Shown one piece after another: positions 62,888 to 64,000 of a DNA stretch of 64,000 bases. The notes below the pieces were generated by a model. It was not told the DNA's origin. It ran no database searches and saw nothing but the letters and a program-made list of their open reading frames with translations. A program made the position numbers and the translations under genes. Source of the stretch: Phycisphaeraceae bacterium (GTDB lineage Bacteria > Planctomycetota > Phycisphaerae > Phycisphaerales > UBA1924). How positions within the stretch are numbered: position 1 is the stretch's first letter; the number at the start of each line of letters is the position of its first letter. The stretch spans positions 310,001-374,000 of the forward strand of contig CP075368.1 in the NCBI GenBank assembly GCA_019454185.1, written 5' to 3'.

Positions 62888-64000
62888 ATGGTCGCACACG
62901 CCGCGGCAACTCTTGATGATTCCTCTCTTGGTGGCTCCGCCGTGGGGGGCCAGAGCGGTGGCTCTGCACCTCCTCGTGCCACTCGCCCGATGGCGAGTGA
63001 TCCACCTCCCTCTGCCCCTCCGTCCCTTTGCCCCTCTGCCCCTTCCCCATCCCCCTCCTCCCTCATCCCCGCCCACCTCCACAGCCCCATCCTCTCCGCG
63101 CTCTGCCACCCCGGCTCATCGCTCTGCTCGGTCGCGCGCGACTTCCGCATCGCCGTCGACATCCTTGCGATGTGGCTCACCGAGCCCGACACGCGCGAAA
63201 AGATGCTCGCCATCGAGAAAGGCGGCTGCGCCCACACGCGCATGGCCGCCTCCGTCTCTCTCGCCTCCACCGTCGGCGTCCTGCAAACCATCATCGACGA
63301 CTACACCGAGACCCGCGCCCACGCCCGCGAACTCCGCGCTCAGCACGAACACCTCGCGCCCGGCGCGTCCCGCCACGACCCGCTCCCACCCTCGCACCTC
63401 AACGCCCACCCCGCTCGCTCGTTCCTCCCCGGCGAAGCGATCCTCGCCGACACATCGCTGCAAGCCCAGCGCCTCGAACTCCGCAGAGCCGAGGGCGCAC
63501 GCCGCGCCTGCCACCACCTCTACCGCCTCTCCCGCATCCTCCCCATCGACGACTCCATCCTCGCCGTCGCGCACGCAAACTCTGTTCGGGTGCCACACGA
63601 TGCTCGGATGCCACAGGATGTCGGGGTGCCACAGATTGCTGGGGTGCCACTGGTTCCCGCCGAGCCCAACGAGGCGGAACCAGTGCTCCGGCCACAGGTT
63701 GTTCCGGTGCCACAGGTTGTTCCGGTGCCACTGGATGATGGGGTGCCACTGGTTCCCGCCGAGCCCAACGAGGCGGAACCAGTGCTCCGGCCACAGGTTG
63801 TTCCGGTGCCACAGGTTGTTCCGGTGCCACTGGATGATGGGGTGCCACTGGTTCCCGCCAAGCCCAGCGAAGCGGAACCAGTGCTCCAGCCACAGGTTGT
63901 TCCGGTGCCACATGATGTTCGGGTGCCACTGGTTCCCGCCGAGCCCAGCGAGACGGAACCAGTGCTCCAGGCCGAGGCATCCGACTCGAACCGAGCCGCA
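62888..64000 (+). CDS. Repeat-rich hypothetical protein, incomplete at window edge
   Basis: An open frame of 371 codons starts at this ATG and continues past the window. It has three parts. Residues about 21-57 (GGQSGGSAPPRATRPMASDP then Pro/Ser-rich) are encoded by a dispersed repeat. Residues about 60-235 are the ordinary coding part with host-like third-position G/C: ILSALCHPGSSLCSVARDF, RIAVDILAMWLTEPDTREKM, ASTVGVLQTIIDDYTETRA, LYRLSRILPIDDSILAVA. A helix-turn-helix-like start is possible, but I recognise no family. From about 235 to the edge it is tandem repeats of the type VPLVPAEPNEAEPVLRPQ and VVPVPQVVPVPLDDG. A strong promoter precedes it. Opposite-strand and other-frame readings here appear to be shadows. 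Confidence 0.7.
   Translation, partial: MVAHAAATLDDSSLGGSAVGGQSGGSAPPRATRPMASDPPPSAPPSLCPSAPSPSPSSLIPAHLHSPILSALCHPGSSLCSVARDFRIAVDILAMWLTEPDTREKMLAIEKGGCAHTRMAASVSLASTVGVLQTIIDDYTETRAHARELRAQHEHLAPGASRHDPLPPSHLNAHPARSFLPGEAILADTSLQAQRLELRRAEGARRACHHLYRLSRILPIDDSILAVAHANSVRVPHDARMPQDVGVPQIAGVPLVPAEPNEAEPVLRPQVVPVPQVVPVPLDDGVPLVPAEPNEAEPVLRPQVVPVPQVVPVPLDDGVPLVPAKPSEAEPVLQPQVVPVPHDVRVPLVPAEPSETEPVLQAEASDSNRAA
62948..63060. repeat. Dispersed hairpin repeat (copy 2) plus pyrimidine-rich tract
   Basis: CCAGAGCGGTG (62950-62960), TCCTCGTGCC (62971-62980) and GATGGC (62989-62994) match, in order, the copy at 40841-40877. A CTCCCTCTGCCCCTCC-type pyrimidine tract (63004-63060) follows, similar to that in hisAIE. 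The element lies within the N-terminal coding region of the gene at 62888. Confidence 0.65.
63590..63978. repeat. Nested tandem repeats: 18-bp units within 99-bp units
   Basis: From 63590, 18-bp units such as GTGCCACAGATTGCTGGG follow one another. From about 63641, a 99-bp unit repeats exactly in phase (starts near 63641, 63740, 63839), with a shorter last copy near 63920. Each 99-bp unit contains an inverted repeat CACTGGTTCC...GGAACCAGTG and two copies of CCACAGGTTGTTCCGGTG. 99 bp equals 33 codons, so the frame is preserved. Confidence 0.9.

Noticed and set aside
62704..63294. Minus-strand extension of hicA and minus-strand frames through 63116-63980
   Set aside because: HicA is complete at 62 residues from the GTG at 62703; the rest mirrors the plus-strand gene at 62888, which has a promoter and host-like codon use.
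63028..63738. Plus-strand 236-residue frame rich in Arg/Pro/His
   Set aside because: It is another frame of the gene at 62888, with unlikely composition.
63590..63978. Possible CRISPR array
   Set aside because: Units are contiguous with no unique spacers, and the frame is preserved; these are tandem coding repeats.

Overview
The window is GC-rich with compact coding and strong G/C preference at third codon positions. It looks like a chromosomal segment of a planctomycete, probably class Phycisphaerae. I base this on the mix of families: a PEP-CTERM-like exported protein ending in a PAP-helix-RRRR tail, Tat-exported Gfo/Idh/MocA oxidoreductases beside xylose-isomerase-like epimerases, zinc-ribbon membrane proteins, a HisC-HAD fusion and a CarH-like MerR regulator. 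No rRNA, tRNA, CRISPR array, transposase or prophage was seen.

Layout. 0-4.5 kb: rpoC with a clear terminator. 4.5-8 kb: a YdeI-like gene, then a four-gene, relatively AT-rich cassette (exported protein, Cys-rich exported protein, MauE/DoxX-like membrane protein, degenerate pseudopilin) behind a promoter whose spacer is a 12-C tract. 8-20 kb: cell-envelope and housekeeping genes (DUF2959 lipoprotein, PEP-CTERM-like protein, Tat-exported epimerase, nucleotide-exchange-type transporter, lipoprotein, mscL, aldehyde dehydrogenase, a PilZ-DnaJ fusion, an HxlR regulator divergent from a small thioredoxin-like protein). 20.5-27.3 kb: a type IV pilus/type II secretion operon (pilT, pilC/gspF, two pseudopilins, a 970-residue protein with calcium-loop-like motifs). 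27.3-37.7 kb: NnrD-type repair enzyme, transglutaminase, then tatD-lgt-galE overlapping head to tail, an alpha/beta hydrolase, an unknown gene and a DUF255/SPATA20 protein. 37.8-49 kb: a carbohydrate-type region with three Gfo/Idh/MocA oxidoreductases, three TIM-barrel epimerases, a nucleoside-symporter-like MFS protein, ApbE and a membrane c-type cytochrome, interrupted by a VapBC-like pair. 49-51.3 kb: two membrane proteins.

51.4-59.4 kb is a complete histidine operon: hisG, hisC-HAD, hisB, hisH, hisF, hisA-hisI-hisE, hisD. Most junctions overlap. Every biosynthetic step can be assigned because the HAD domain is a candidate histidinol-phosphatase. It has a candidate promoter, a short leader reading frame and several hairpins upstream. 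59.4-62.7 kb carries a CarH-like regulator, ispG and a hicAB pair. From 62.9 kb an incomplete gene runs off the window; dispersed and tandem repeats form much of its coding sequence.

Three themes stand out. (1) Unusual fusions: HisA-HisI-HisE, HisC-HAD and PilZ-J. (2) Repeat elements of intergenic type that sit in frame inside coding regions (HisI-HisE linker; the gene at the right edge). (3) Promoters whose -10 box lies only 7-11 nt before the start codon, suggesting frequent leaderless mRNAs, one with a homopolymer that could make it phase-variable. Nothing here could be compared with databases; family names rest on recognised motifs.
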